64,000 nt of DNA from Anisus vortex (GCA_949126835.1 OX421497.1:47671715-47735714), one strand, 5' to 3'. Positions 48,401-59,330 are shown, counted from the first letter of the stretch. The notes: generated by a model not told the origin, from the sequence alone. Numbers and translations are program-made.

Positions 48401-49478
48401 TGGAGCAACAGTGGATATCATGTTTTGTTTGCTTTTCAAAGAATAGGTAACTCTAGAGCAATATTGATACCAGTATCAATTATAACATTTTTGCTTGAAT
48501 GATAAATCCCTATGTTATCATATATAATATATCTGTTTGGTGCCCTGTAACTCTATGTCAGAATGCAGATACTGAGAGATACATTGTGTCTAAATATGAT
48601 GAAGAGATTTATGTAATCCTGAAGTTTAGATTTGGACCATTCTGAAGTCTAGAGAAATACAAATAGAGAATAGTATTAAGTAAAGTATCTCCTTCACACT
48701 GTGTTGGTCCATGTTGCTATTGCTATCACCATGTTAGTGAATTGCTGTGGTCAGGGCACACAGGGTGATTGTGCACCCAGCCACCCTTTACATTCTATGA
48801 TTAGTGTCATGCACCCATCATTCAGAGCTGCTGTTTAGACTCAAGCACGACCTTCAGACCCATATAAATATCCAGTTTTTTTTTTACCTGGATTCAAAAT
48901 CAACACTTGTAGAATCTGTATAAGAATCCATCACATTACCATTACTGATAGATCACCATTGCCCATAAAACTTGATATGACCAAAATTCACCATTGCCCA
49001 TAAAACTTGATATGACCAAAATTCACCATTGTCCAAAAAACTTGTTTATGACTATGACCAAAATTAATTGAAATGTGAATGCAGCCTATTGGGATAAAAT
49101 TAGTGCTTTATGGATTAAAATAGAAAATGATTGAATATAATGTTTTAAAGGAATGTATTGTCTACTCAAATGTGTACCAGGATGTAAATCAATCTTGGAA
49201 TGAATGATTGGTATTGCCACATGGTGTAGTACACCTCTTGCCTCTAGTACACCTTTAGTACACCTCTAGTACACTTCTAGTACATCTCTTGTTCGTACTT
49301 TCATCATTGCTTCACAATGCAGCAAACTTTTCATAAGTCTAATTTTGTTTTGTTTCTTTTATTTCCAGCTGCTGTATTTTATTATTACTTTTACAAAAGA
49401 TCTGCCTTGAAGCTGGGAGAGCCACACTTTTATGAAGATTCTGATTGGATACACAGAGAATTTGAAAGACGAAGATAA
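42490..49478 (+). CDS. TMEM138: Transmembrane protein 138, four coding exons, complete
   Basis: Exons are 42490-42617, 47399-47570, 48368-48446 and 49369-49478; together 489 nt, 162 residues plus TAA, the same length as human TMEM138. All introns are GT-AG and all junctions keep frame (phases 2, 0, 1). Sequence signatures are [20 protein letters not shown] in exon 1, [20 protein letters not shown] and FQAGLVNIL in exon 2, [12 protein letters not shown] in exon 3, and [20 protein letters not shown] in exon 4. Four hydrophobic membrane segments are visible. In vertebrates this protein supports ciliogenesis and transport to cilia and is mutated in Joubert syndrome. In many vertebrates it lies beside TMEM216; no TMEM216 is seen here. 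Two ATGs stand together at the start (42490 and 42493); the first gives the 162-residue form. Intron 1 (4.8 kb) is filled with mobile elements. Confidence 0.96.
42648..44089 (+). mobile_element. Unnamed TIR element, complete copy 2 (1.44 kb), TMEM138 intron 1
   Basis: It begins TTAAGGCAGGTTTCACAA and ends with the exact inverse, TTGTGAAACCTGCCTTAA. If TTAA is the target duplication the inverted repeats are GGCAGGTTTCACAA. No transposase is apparent. Its left end is only 30 bases past the exon 1 donor. Related copies are at 36646-37655 (inverted) and 44725-44884 (partial). Confidence 0.85.
44102..44272 (+). mobile_element. Hairpin-tailed short element (family C)
   Basis: GGTTGCCTGAACAAACCAGG at the left, then the shared body and ACGCAATAATCTTCTTTATA with GAAGGAGCGTCTGTAATG at the right, ending in an AGATAAGATAAG tail. 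It is the longest copy seen. Confidence 0.85.
44512..44650 (+). mobile_element. tRNA-like SINE (family B)
   Basis: GGTTAGTTCACCGGACTGTC head, a CCTGGGTTCTAGCC B-box-like block, CCCTGCAGGAGTTTTGGGTC body, and the tail AGTAATCTTCTATCTAGAAG. It matches copies at 53872, 60452 and 63628. Confidence 0.8.
44725..44884 (+). mobile_element. Unnamed TIR element, partial copy 3
   Basis: It shares AGGCTTTTT, AATAAAAGAATTCTTC, AAAAGAAATATATTTCTGG and GAATTTACAT then GATAAATCT with copies 1 and 2, and stops where the LINE reverse-transcriptase fragment begins. Confidence 0.65.
44880..46860 (-). mobile_element. Non-LTR retrotransposon (RTE-like LINE), 5'-truncated and inactivated, antisense in TMEM138 intron 1
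   Basis: Minus-strand frames 46845-45730, 45729-45472 and 45370-44993 together cover the reverse transcriptase and the C-terminal region. Motifs in order are [51 protein letters not shown], a [11 protein letters not shown] catalytic block, KTGVRQGC, then FADDLALLS near 45700 (the catalytic aspartate pair). [19 protein letters not shown] and [12 protein letters not shown] follow. There is no endonuclease domain, one in-frame TAA just before FADD (45730-45732) and at least one frameshift near 45485, so the copy is dead. The 3' end is an (AAG)n tract, usual for such elements. Confidence 0.9.
47072..47245 (-). mobile_element. SINE family A, internally deleted copy
   Basis: TCGAACCAAGTTGATCCATA and CACCAGTTTCTGTGGCCACG are joined directly to ACCAGGATTTGAACCCAGGA; the middle of the element is missing. 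The B box is recognisable on the minus strand. Confidence 0.8.
47610..48345. repeat. About 40-bp minisatellite, about 18 copies, TMEM138 intron 2
   Basis: The unit is TTTTTACTGTAAGGCAGACA then TTTTTAAAATGCATTTTCTT, with length variation in the T and A runs. It ends about 20 bases before the exon 3 acceptor tract. Confidence 0.97.
48690..48890 (-). mobile_element. Old SINE family A copy, TMEM138 intron 3
   Basis: Weak but ordered similarity: TTGGTCCATGTTGCT, GCTGTGGTCAGGGCAC, GATTGTGCACCCAGCC, CACCCATCATTCAGAGCTGC, GACTCAAGC. It is strongly diverged. Confidence 0.5.
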
Positions 49479-50235
49479 ATACTTCCAGACACATAGTGTT
49501 TTATTGATTTCTTTGTACTATTTTATTATCACTGCGCCAAAATTGACGATCAAATTTATCTCCATTAAAGGATATACTTACTGGTATTTAAATAGATATC
49601 AAAAGAGTGCGAGAGGATATTATAATGGTTGAAAAGCTGTTAGTTATGTCATTTTGATAATTTACTTGTAAATATTTGTAAATATCCATCTTATTACTGA
49701 TAAAATCTGCCTCAAGGTAAAGAATATGTTTTTTAAATACATTTTGTTGTGCTGCCTATTTTTGAAAGATCCACCTTGGGTCACTCCACCTTGGGTCACT
49801 CCACCTTGGGTCACTCCACCTTGGGTCACTCCACCAACAAAACCAGCTTTGAGCTTAGCTTGTTTGAAAAGTTTACTTTTTGGAAGTCACTAGCTTCATA
49901 TAGACTTGAATATTTATGGTTCCTGAACTAACTATTAGTAAGATAAAGAAATTATTTTCAAAGACAATTTTACTTTAAATATAAATGTTGTTGACTTTGT
50001 CTTGTCTTTTTTTTTCATTTTTTTTAAGTGTTTTACTACATTAGACTATTAGACATTAATATCATTGTCTTTCTAATATGATATTTTATTATTATGATTG
50101 CTTTTTATTTCTAAATTTCTATGCAAAGTAATCAACTTTTTTCATGTCCCAAAATATTTCTTGGAATCGAACATGTATGGAAAGGTTTAGGACTTTGGAA
50201 TAATGATGATAAATGTGGATAAATAAATTCACTAC
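49479..50235 (+). other. TMEM138 3' UTR region with short tandem repeat and candidate poly(A) signal
   Basis: The 15-bp unit CCACCTTGGGTCACT is repeated about four and a half times at 49770-49835. AATAAA at 50222-50227 is one candidate signal; no other evidence fixes the 3' end. Confidence 0.4.
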
Positions 50236-50554
50236 ATTTCATCCAGTTAAACCTTTTGGTTAGTTTAGCTAAAATTTAGTATTTTGTTACAATTACCAGA
50301 CTAAGCTGTTTGAAAACAAAATTGTGTCATGTGACATCTCAAACAAAAGATCTCCAGTTCACTGATCAATCGTGTTCCAGGCCCCTGCCATGCTATGAAG
50401 CAGAAAGGGCGGCTGCATCAGGCAGCACCGTAAGGGAGGGTGGGCACTAGCAGCATAATCTAAAAACAATGGGAACATTTAAAGGGGCGGTATTTTAAAG
50501 ACTTGAATCGTACAGAGAAAATGTACTTCACCACTCTGTCCAGACCCATCAAAG

Positions 50555-50806
50555 TAATTAAAGTACCATTCGGACCGATCATAGGGCCCGTTGAGCAGTT
50601 TCTGGGGACTGTGTGGCATGCACAATGCCCAGCTGCCTTTACTTTACCCAAACTAATGTCAGGTATCCATCAGAGCTGGGCAGACTCGGGGAAACCCTCC
50701 AGTCTCAGAAACAAATCCTAACCTTCACCGGGATTCAAGCCCAGGACCTTTGGTACACCAGCCAAATGGACACTGTGCTCCGTGATCTACCAAAGAGTCA
50801 GTGATA
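50555..50806 (-). mobile_element. SINE family A
   Basis: ACCATTCGGACCGATCATAG end, TTTCTGGGGACTGTGTGGC, GCACAATGCCCAGCTGCCTT, CCATCAGAGCTGGGCAGACT, and a head with ACCGGGATTCAAGCCCAGGA, the decayed B box on the minus strand. Confidence 0.85.
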
Positions 50807-50825
50807 AAGAATCAGTTTACTGGTT

Positions 50826-51108
50826 TTTGGTAATTTTAGATCTGATTACAATGGATCTTATTTCTAATTTTAGATCTGATTACAGTGGATCTTATTTCTA
50901 ATTTTAGATCTGATTACAGTGGATCTTATTTCTAATTTTAGATCTGATTACAGTGGATCTTATTTCTAATTTTAGATCTGATTACAGTGGATCTTATTTC
51001 TAATTTTAGATCTGATTACAGTGGATCTTATTTCTAATTTTAAATCTGATTACAGTGGATCTTATTTCTAATTTTAGATCTGATTACAATGGCTCTTATT
51101 TCTACTTA
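50826..51108. repeat. 34-bp minisatellite, 8 copies
   Basis: The unit is TAATTTTAGATCTGATTACA then GTGGATCTTATTTC. Confidence 0.98.
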
Positions 51109-51182
51109 TTTTACAATCCCTTTATTACTTTATTTAACAAGCATAATGTGATGGTTACAATTTTAATACAATAACGTAAGTT

Positions 51183-51665
51183 ACTGTCATTAATTTTTCT
51201 ATATAGTTCAGTGCCTTGTATTATGTGTTTTTTGTACATGTTTTCAAATACGTCAAGGTGATTTGACTGTTTGGGTTCATTTATCATGTGAGATGAAGTC
51301 TATATTAAACGAGATTGTAGACAATTTTAATTTTCTTTGTTAAGGGATGTACGTTGTCTTTTTTTTAAACAGAAATTAAACCAAATAATTCGTTAAGGAA
51401 TGTATTAGGAGTTCTTTGAAGCAACGAATGACAGATTTTTAAAATTTAGTATTCAGTATTTAACTATTCATTCTGAAAGAAAAACTCACAAATTCATATC
51501 TGGTAGATCAAAGTCTTAAAATTACTATACACATTTTTTTATTTGACAGAAGAAGTGCACCATTGAATTTTTGGCACTAATGTTTTCCAGTAACTGTCCA
51601 GTCCTATGCTTAATGACCTCTGATTGTCTAAAAACCAATACACTACATTAATTACATATGTCAGG
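51183..51665. repeat. Duplicated segment, copy 1 (intact)
   Basis: It shares ACTGTCATTAATTTTTCTAT, AGTTCAGTGCCTTGT and GTGAGATGAAGTCT with 61391-61556. It shares TTTCCAGTAACTGTCCAGTC, AATGACCTCTGA and the ACTATTCATTCTGAAA block with 63503-63980. No coding sequence. Confidence 0.85.
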
Positions 51666-52590
51666 TATAACTGAGGGGAAACAACTCAATAAGTGGAGGT
51701 AACCATAGTAACCAAACCCATAAGAAAGCTATGTTTCAATTAGTCATTTAGAGATTGTGAAATGAAAATGTAGGATTTCTGTCGTTGAAATATTTAAATC
51801 AAAACTTAATTCTGGGTCTTAAATAATGGATACTTCAACCAAAGTGTGTATGTGTAATAGTAATATATCCAGCAATTTTCCCTTATTGAATGCACAGCTT
51901 TTAGCTAGACACTTGTAGAATATTATTATTATGTCTTCTAGTTAAAAATGTCTACAGTTTACATTCTGTGAGATTCTTTAGAAAATAAAATAGTGTCTTG
52001 TATTGTGTATCTGCAAATATAAACTTGATATCTATTTTTATCTTTAAAATTGATTCAAAATTTGTATATTGAAAAATTGATCTGCCATTGTATTATTTTA
52101 ATTGTTAATCTCAATATTATCCATTTTTTATTTGTATTTAATAATTGTGAAATCTTTTTTAAATGAACATGTATTTAATCCATTAATACTTCATAGCAAG
52201 ATATTTATACAATAATCTTCTTTATAGAAGGAGCAAAGGAAAATATTTATTTTCAATTAGGTTTATATTACATTGTTATATAATTTTAAGTATATGTTTG
52301 TCTCTCCTCTTCTATTTTTTTATAAATTTATTTACAGTTGATAATACAAATGTATATTTTATTATTGCACAAGTGATAGTTCAATCCAGGAAAGTTTAAT
52401 TGTTTAGATTAAGTTTAGGGATTTAAAATACCTTTGTTTATATTCCATAGATATTGAATTTAATATTCCATAGATAGAAACATTTATATTCCACAGAAGC
52501 ATATGTTTATGTATAATCAATATATATGTGAATCAATACTAAACAAATAGATCATGACATTTTGAAAATAATTAATAGTAAAAAATATTT
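51666..52590. other. Intergenic AT-rich spacer
   Basis: No gene recognised. An isolated family C tail (CAATAATCTTCTTTATAGAA then GGAGC) is at 52207-52236. Confidence 0.55.
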
Positions 52591-52594
52591 TTTG

Positions 52595-53052
52595 ATGAAG
52601 AAATGTTTTCATGTACATGTACTTGTATAATATTACAATGTATAATAATGTACATGTACTTGTATAATATTACAATGTATTACAATGTATAATAATGTAC
52701 ATGTACTTGTATAATATTACAATGTATTACAATGTATAATAATGTACATGTACTTGTATAATATTACAATGTATTACAATGTATAATAATGTACATGTAC
52801 TTGTATAATATTACAATGTATTACAATGTATAATAATGTACATGTACTTGTATAATATTACAATGTATTACAATGTATAATAATGTACATGTACTTGTAT
52901 AATATTACAATGTATTACAATGTATAATAATGTACATGTACTTGTATAATATTACAATGTATTACAATGTATAATAATGTACATGTACTTGTATAATATT
53001 ACAATGTATTACAATGTATAATAATGTACATGTACTTGTATAATATTACAAT
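52595..53052. repeat. 47-bp minisatellite, about 9 copies
   Basis: The unit is TAATAATGTACATGTACTTG then TATAATATTACAATGTATTACAATG (split here as two blocks). GTACATGTAC is a palindrome in each unit. Confidence 0.97.
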
Positions 53053-53870
53053 GCTAAATTCTACATATACATTTGTCGGTTGGACAGTTGTATACTTGTA
53101 TAAAAACTTCTTTTTAGTCTTAGATTTCATTATGTATTTAAGTTTACAGCTGACTGGTTTATCCATTAAACACATACCAGCTTATACAATTTTAAAATGT
53201 TATGTAGTTAACCTATTGCTTGCTTATTCAAGTAGTAAACAAAATAGGTCCCTAAAGAATTCTTCAAGTTAAGGACAACTCTCTGGTCTTTATACAAATG
53301 AAACATATCTATTGTTTAATAATTTTCTTACTGCTTAGAGGCGACTGATAATGCACCAGAAACTATCATAATGCTGAGAGGCGACTGACACTGATAATAC
53401 ACCAGAAACCAAACTTAGTAACCAGTATATTTATATAGGTCATGCTTCATAGAGCACTTTGGGATTCGTGACCACTTGTGTCCAATACCTCATTTATTAA
53501 AACAGAAACAGTGAAAATTTCACAAGTATTGAACACAAAAAATGAAAAGAATACCATTGTAGTTGATAATAAGTTTATTGGGTGAATAAATTAGGCCAAA
53601 TAAATTCATAAAAATACATTAGGCCTATATTGTTTTGTTTTTTTACACCAAGGTCAAAGTCATGCGTCCGTGTGAATCCTGCAATAAACAAAAGTATTTA
53701 AACTCACATTAAAAATGTGAAAGATTACTTGATATAAAGAGATCTGTCTATACTTCACGCGACTAAATTGTTAAAACTTCACTTGGCATTTTCATACGAA
53801 TTTAGGAACAATAATAATTTGAAACAATAGACAACTTGAAACAAAATAATTACCGGTAAGTAACAAACGT
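53053..53870. other. Intergenic spacer, nothing recognised
   Basis: AT-rich sequence with one short imperfect duplication (GAGAGGCGACTGA at about 53337 and 53378). No exon or element is supported. Confidence 0.5.
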
Positions 53871-53871
53871 A

Positions 53872-53998
53872 TTCTTATAAGTTTACAGATGTTCCTTCTA
53901 GATAAAAGATTATTACGTCCACTAAGCCCAAAACTCATGCAGGGCGTCAAGGATTGGTCGGTGGCAGGGTGAACTAACAGCAGGACCATGTAATAGAC
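53872..53998 (-). mobile_element. tRNA-like SINE (family B)
   Basis: TTATAAGTTTACAGATGTTC then CTTCTAGATAAAAGATTATT at the left is the reverse of the family tail. AAAACTCATGCAGGGCGTCA and GTGAACTAACAGCAGGACCA are the body and head. Confidence 0.8.
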
Positions 53999-54374
53999 TA
54001 TGTCATAAGTCATTATATACTATTCAAAAGGCATAAAGTTCAGAACATAGAAATTAAAATGTAGGGCATTTTATTTATAAGACACACAGGCAACATGTAG
54101 GCCACACATTTAGCATAGGATACGTGTCTTTTATAGTTATAGTATAGGCCCAGGCTATGATGTAAGCTACAATTAATTGAGATAAGGAGATCTTAACACT
54201 AGAGGATCGAAGGGCAAAGAACAAATAGTAGCAATAATACATACAACATTAAATTCTAACTTAGAAATACAACACAATAAATTTGTTCAAGGCAGGGACC
54301 TAAACGTAGGCCTACTATAAGTTAATTATAACGCTTATAAATTATCGTTCTTCCCGAGTGGCTTCTGACCATGG

Positions 54375-54500
54375 AATGGGTTACCTGAATAAGCCAGAAA
54401 CAGAAACCAACAGCTGAAAGTCATTTAAAGCCTTGATCAAAATTAAAGCCTAGACTCAATTATAAACCACAGATGATGCAGTAGTTAGTAGGCCTACATG
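54375..54500 (+). mobile_element. Degenerate family C element
   Basis: GGGTTACCTGAATAAGCCAG, AGTCATTTAAAGCCTTGATC and GCCTAGACTC match the order of the family C body, then the copy fades. It lies just past the stop of the cysteine-rich peptide gene. Confidence 0.45.
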
Positions 54501-54533
54501 ATTGGTTATTGTGTTCAGAACTGACCTATTTAT

Positions 54534-55513
54534 CTAGAGAACGTTTGGCACGTCACTGTTGTCACTGGTACAGGAAGTGGAGGCCCAACTGGCGCCACAT
54601 TCAACTTCCGGTCTCTTGGACATTTTAGCACCATTGCTGTGAAGTAAAAAGAAAATGTAAACATGACGGTGACATTATTTGTGTATGACCCTCCCGATAA
54701 AGCAAGCGCGGAAGTAAGCTAGCCAAACACTTCAAGCCATATGTAGTACAGAATTTTTTTTTAAAAAAAAAAGCTGAACTTACGCGCAGAATTCGTATTT
54801 CCTTCTGCATTTGGAGCAGATGACGTAAGCTCCTTTTCTTCCTGACACACAAAACCTGGCAGTTGCATCAGACTCGTAACATTGAAATTCTTCCCCAGAG
54901 TTTGGGCATCTATAGTTGTCTGCCATGGCAGCTGTTGGGAAGAACATGTTTTAGATACAGATATATTTTTTTTATTTAGAGAGAGAGAGACTTAGACAGA
55001 CAGGCAAACACAGCAGAGACAGATCAACTCCAGACGTAAACATATAAATGCTTAGATAGGTAGATTTAACGAGATAGGTAGGTATATAGATAGATAGACA
55101 TATAGATTGAGATAGATAGATTTGAATGAGAGATAGATAGACAGACGGAGATAGATTGATGGAATAGATAGAGCTAGGTAGCTTGATGTAAAGATAGATA
55201 GAGAGCTAAATAGATAGAAAAATACAGAGGTAGGCCTAGATATAGGCTAGATAGATATATTTATATAGATAGAGATATAGCCAAGATAGATTTATAGAGA
55301 GATAGATATAGAGATAGATAGGTATTAAGGAAGATAAATAGATTAGACAGTGAGATATATCATATAGTATAGATATCATATTAGGCCCTAGGGCTAGACA
55401 CTGAAAAAGAGATATATGTATGAATAGATAGATAAGTAGACAGATAGAGAGAATATATGACAAAAAGTCTTACCACAGATGATCATTGCCAGAATAAGGA
55501 GAGCTGTCTTCAT
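54534..55513 (-). CDS. Small secreted cysteine-rich protein, 96 residues, three exons, unrecognised family
   Basis: Exons on the minus strand: 55474-55513, 54784-54931, 54534-54636; together 291 nt, in frame, with donors GTAAGA and GTAAGT and acceptors CCCAACAG and CTTCACAG. The first 18 or so residues (MKTALLILAMIICAAMA) look like a signal peptide cleaved before DNYRCPN. The predicted mature part has eight cysteines at residues 22, 31, 41, 52, 55, 62, 76 and 85, consistent with four disulfides. Residues 41-55 have spacing C-X10-C-X2-C, as in Kazal domains, but the Kazal consensus residues are mostly absent, so I do not call it one. The ATG follows a TATA box by about 80 bases. Intron 1 holds GATA-type microsatellite. 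It could be a defence, mucus or signalling peptide; nothing here decides. Confidence 0.75.
54965..55455. repeat. GATA/GACA-rich microsatellite region in intron 1 of the cysteine-rich peptide gene
   Basis: Interrupted runs of GATAGATA, GAGAGAGA and TAGACAGA cover nearly 500 bases. Confidence 0.9.
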
Positions 55514-55594
55514 TGTAAAGCTTTGTTGGTTTAACCACTTGTATTCACGAGCAGACGGTTGTAGTAGTCGTTGGCTCAGAGCTCGCACTGCTCC

Positions 55595-55603
55595 GTATTT
55601 ATA
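55595..55603 (-). promoter_or_regulatory. TATA box of the cysteine-rich peptide gene
   Basis: TATAAATAC on the minus strand, preceded by CCCCGGC and followed after about 30 bases by a plausible start region. It lies 82 bases before the ATG at 55513. Confidence 0.65.
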
Positions 55604-55811
55604 GCCGGGGAACTCTTTGATAATCTGTGGCACGATTAGCAAATCAAGGCATTAATTAGACCTGTAATTTACATACAAAGCAGCCACTCAAAATAGCCGG
55701 GGTGGGTGGGCTGGATAGAGGGAGTGTATACATTGACATTTGAAGTAAACTCTTTAACCGAATAGTATTTCATCCGCTTGTAAACAAAATAAATATTTCT
55801 TAATTCGTGGT

Positions 55812-55892
55812 TTAACCCTTACAGTCCCGGGCGCGTATATAGCGGAACTGAAGGCAGCATAGATAGTAGTAGGTCGGTACGGAAAGGGTTAA
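55812..55892. mobile_element. 81-bp TTAA-flanked MITE, copy 2
   Basis: TTAACCCTTACAG at the left and AAAGGGTTAA at the right, with ATAGCGGAACTGAAGGCAGC inside, as in the copy at 40025-40095. Confidence 0.8.
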
Positions 55893-56445
55893 TGACCAGG
55901 TGTCTACAAAGAAGCCGTTTCAAATTGAAAAAACAGCAACTTTGTAATGGAAACAGCTAGCAAAACTTACCCAATGATCAATATTGCCAACTTAAAATAA
56001 ACCGTAGCCTATACATTAGCCAAGTTAAGAGGCAAGCACTGTAGTCAGTGTAAAGTTTTCCAGTGTATTAGGGCACATCCAAGGCATGCGAATCATTAAG
56101 TAACACAAACACGTGTTCAGGGCAACAGAAGGCCCCCACTGTATGAAACTACTATATGGCCCATGGCCGGGCTAGATAGAGATATTTTGAGGCCAAATAG
56201 GCTATTCCACATGTGGACCTCGCCCTCTCCTTTCTCTCATTCACGAGTAGAGGAAAATGGTATTGAACGTTTATCAAAATATGACAAAAGTTATCAAATC
56301 GTCCCATGTATTAGTAAAAATGATTAAAGATAACAAAGGGTGTATGTGAAATATGGAGGTTAGCGGATCACGCACAGATCGACTGTAGGGATTATTCATA
56401 ATGCTAGGCTTAAGACAGATGCTCTGATGACAAAAAAAAAAGACG
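55893..56445. other. Intergenic spacer, nothing recognised
   Basis: No exon or repeat that I can support. Confidence 0.5.
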
Positions 56446-56448
56446 ATT

Positions 56449-56492
56449 ACAATAATCTTCTTTATAGAAGGAGCGTCTGTAATATATAAGAA
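56449..56492 (+). mobile_element. Family C tail fragment
   Basis: ACAATAATCTTCTTTATAGA then AGGAGCGTCTGTAATATATA: the hairpin tail alone. Confidence 0.7.
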
Positions 56493-56499
56493 GTCATCA

Positions 56500-56680
56500 A
56501 ACGCTGTGACCTACCAACAATGGTTTTACCTGACTTTAAAAAGGAAATAGTGAGATGGTTATGTCATATACTGAGGGTGTTAGAAAGCAGACACCCCAGG
56601 GTGGAGTTTTGGTGGAAACCGAAGAATGGGAAAAAAAGATACAAGGACGCCCCCATGATTACCTGGAAAGCAGCCTGCAG
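56500..56680 (+). mobile_element. LINE C-terminal fragment (RTE-like)
   Basis: Translation gives IVRWLCHILRVLESRHPR, then FWWKPKNGKKRYKDAP and TWK. This matches the usual end of RTE-like polyproteins (RWLGHVLRM... GKRSRGRP... TW), also present in the element at 44880-46860. It has lost several key residues. Confidence 0.65.
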
Positions 56681-56684
56681 TGTA

Positions 56685-58890
56685 GCTGTGAGTGTGACAG
56701 TAATAGTGACTGCAAAACTGTGAGTGTGACAGTAATAGTGACTGTGTAGCTGTGAGTGTGACAGTAATAGTGTCTGTGTAGCTGTGAGTGTGACAGTAAT
56801 AGTGACTGTGTAGCTGTGAGTGTGACAGTAATAGTGACTGTGTAGCTGTGAGTGTGACAGTAATAGTGACTGTGTAGCTGTGAGTGTGACAGTAATAGTG
56901 TCTGTGTAACTGTGAGTGTGATAGTAATAGGGACAGTGTAGCTGTGAGTGTGACAGTAATAGTGACTGTGTAGCTGTGAGTGTGACAGTAATAGTGACTG
57001 TGTAGCTGTGAGTGTGACAGTAATAGTGTCTGTGTAACTGTGAGTGTGACAGTAATAGTGACTGTGTAACTGTGAGTGTGACAGTAATAGTGACTGTGTA
57101 GCTGTGAGTGTGACAATAATAGTGACTGTGTAGCTGTGAGTGTGACAGTAATAGTGACTGTGTAACTGTGAGTGTGACAGTAATAGTGACTGTGTAACTG
57201 TGAGTGTGACAGTAATAGTGACTGTGTGAGTGTGACAGTAATAGTGACTGTGTGAGTGTGACAGTAAAAGTGACTGTGTAACTATGAGTGTGACAGTAAT
57301 AGTGACTGTGTAACTGTGAGTGTGACAGTAATAGTGACTGTGTGAGTGTGACAGTAATAGTGACTGTGTGAGTGTGACAGTAAAAGTGACTGTGTAACTA
57401 TGAGTGTGACAGTAATAGTGACTGTGTAACTGTGAGTGTGACAGTAATAGTGACTGTGTGAGTGTGACAGTAAAAGTGACTGTGTAACTATGAGTGTGAC
57501 AGTAATAGTGACTGTGTAACTGTGAGTGTGACAGTAATAGTGACTGTGTAACTGGGAGTGTGACAGTAAAAGTGACTGTGTAACTATGAGTGTGACAGTA
57601 ATAGTGACTGTGTAATTGTGAGTGTGACAGTAATAGTTACTGTGTAACTGTGAGTGTGACAGTAATAGTGACTGTGTAGCTGTGAGTGTGACAGTAATAG
57701 TGACTGTGTAACTGTGAGTGTGATAGTAATAGGGACTGTGTAGCTGTGAGTGTGACAGTAATAGTGTCTGTGTAACTGTGAGTGTGACAGTAATAGTGAC
57801 TGTGTAGCTGTGAGTGTGACAGTAATAGTGACTTTGTAACTGTGAGTGTGACAGTAATAGTGACTGTGTGAGTGTGACAGTAAAAGTGACTGTGTAACTA
57901 TGAGTGTGACAGTAATAGTGACTGTGTAATTGTGAGTGTGACAGTAATAGTTACTGTGTAACTGTGAGTGTGACAGTAATAGTGACTGTGTAGCTGTGAG
58001 TGTGATAGTAATAGTGACTGTGTAGCTGTGAGTGTGACAGTAATAGTGTCTGTGTAACTGTGAGTGTGACAGTTATACTGTCTGTGTAACTGTGAGTGTG
58101 ACAGTAATAGGGACTGTGTAGCTGTGAGTGTGACAGTAATAGTGTCTGTGTAACTGTGAGTGTGACAGTAATACTGTCTGTGTAACTGTGAGTGTGACAG
58201 TAATACTGTCTGTGTAACTGTGAGTGTGATAGTAATAGGGACTGTGTAGCTGTGAGTGTGACAGTAATACTGTCTGTGTAACTGTGAGTGTGACAGTAAT
58301 ACTGTCTGTGTAACTGTGAGTGTGACAGTAATAGTGACTGTGTAGCTGTGAGTGTGACAGTAATAGTGACTGTGTAACTGTGAGTCTGACAGTAATACTG
58401 TCTGTGTAACTGTGAGTGTGACAGTAATAGTGTCTGTGTAACTGTGAGTGTGACAGTAATACTGTCTGTGTAACTGTGAGTGTGACAGTAATACTGTCTG
58501 TGTAACTGTGAGTGTGACAGTAATAGTGACTGTGTAGCTGTGAGTGTGACAGTAATAGTGACTGTGTAACTGTGAGTGTGACAGTAATACTGTCTGTGTA
58601 ACTGTGAGTGTGACAGTAATACTGTCTGTGTAACTGTGACAGTAATAGTGACTGTGTAGCTGTGAGTGTGACAGTAATAGTGACTGTGTAACTGTGAGTG
58701 TGACAGTAACAGTGACTGTGTAGCTGTGAGTGTGACAGTAATAGTGACTGTGTAGCTGTGAGTGTGACAGTAATAGTGTCTGTGTAACTGTGAGTGTGAC
58801 AGTAATAGTGACTGTGTGAGTGTGACAGTAATAGTGACTGTGTGAGTGTGACAGTAATAGTGTCTGTGTAACTGTGAGTGTGACAGTAAC
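56685..58890. repeat. 32-bp minisatellite, about 69 copies
   Basis: The unit is TAGCTGTGAGTGTGACAGTA then ATAGTGACTGTG, with TAACTG, TGTCTG and ACTGTC variants and 22-bp short forms. The minus strand is open over 1 kb because no stop occurs in any frame of the unit; the 352-codon frame (58956-57898) is not a gene. Confidence 0.98.
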
Positions 58891-58949
58891 TACATGTCTC
58901 ACACGCACGCACCGACATCTATAAATATTTTTTTCCGTCAGTGGACTGT

Positions 58950-59120
58950 GGAACACACTGGACTGCCACTGAAGGGCTGGACTAATAACCTAAAGTGAAA
59001 CCCCGTCATCAGTTTGTAATTCTTGTTTTCGATGTTTAAAAATTGTATATATGTAGTTAAATTGTGGACTATTTCCTCGGTCCTAACGGGGTCTCCACAA
59101 TAATATGAAGAAGAAGAATA
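58950..59120 (+). mobile_element. Probable LINE 3' end
   Basis: The sequence ends CTAACGGGGTCTCCACAATA then ATATGAAGAAGAAGAATA. An (AAG)n end preceded by AATAATATG resembles RTE-like 3' tails and may belong with the coding fragment at 56500-56680 across the satellite. Confidence 0.45.
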
Positions 59121-59159
59121 GTGACTAAGTAACTGTTAATTTAGTATGTAAGGGACGGA

Positions 59160-59330
59160 ATCATTATAAACTGACTGAGACTTAGTGACATACATTGGAC
59201 TGTATTATTGTAATGTGTTGACTGGACTTAGTGACACACATTGGACTGTATTATTGTAATGTGTTGACCGGACTTAGTGACACACATTGGACTGTATTAT
59301 TGTAATGTGTTGACTGGACTTAGTGACCTG
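59160..59330. repeat. 46-bp tandem repeat, 3 to 4 copies
   Basis: The unit is GACTGGACTTAGTGACACAC then ATTGGACTGTATTATTGTAA and TGTGTT. Confidence 0.95.

Noticed and set aside
56580..57116. 178-codon open frame on the minus strand
   Set aside because: Same satellite artefact, joined to the reverse of a LINE fragment.
57898..58956. 352-codon open frame on the minus strand, HSYT/VTQT-rich
   Set aside because: It lies in the 32-bp satellite. The unit lacks stops in all frames on that strand, so the frame is a by-product; there is no start context, conserved domain or splice structure.
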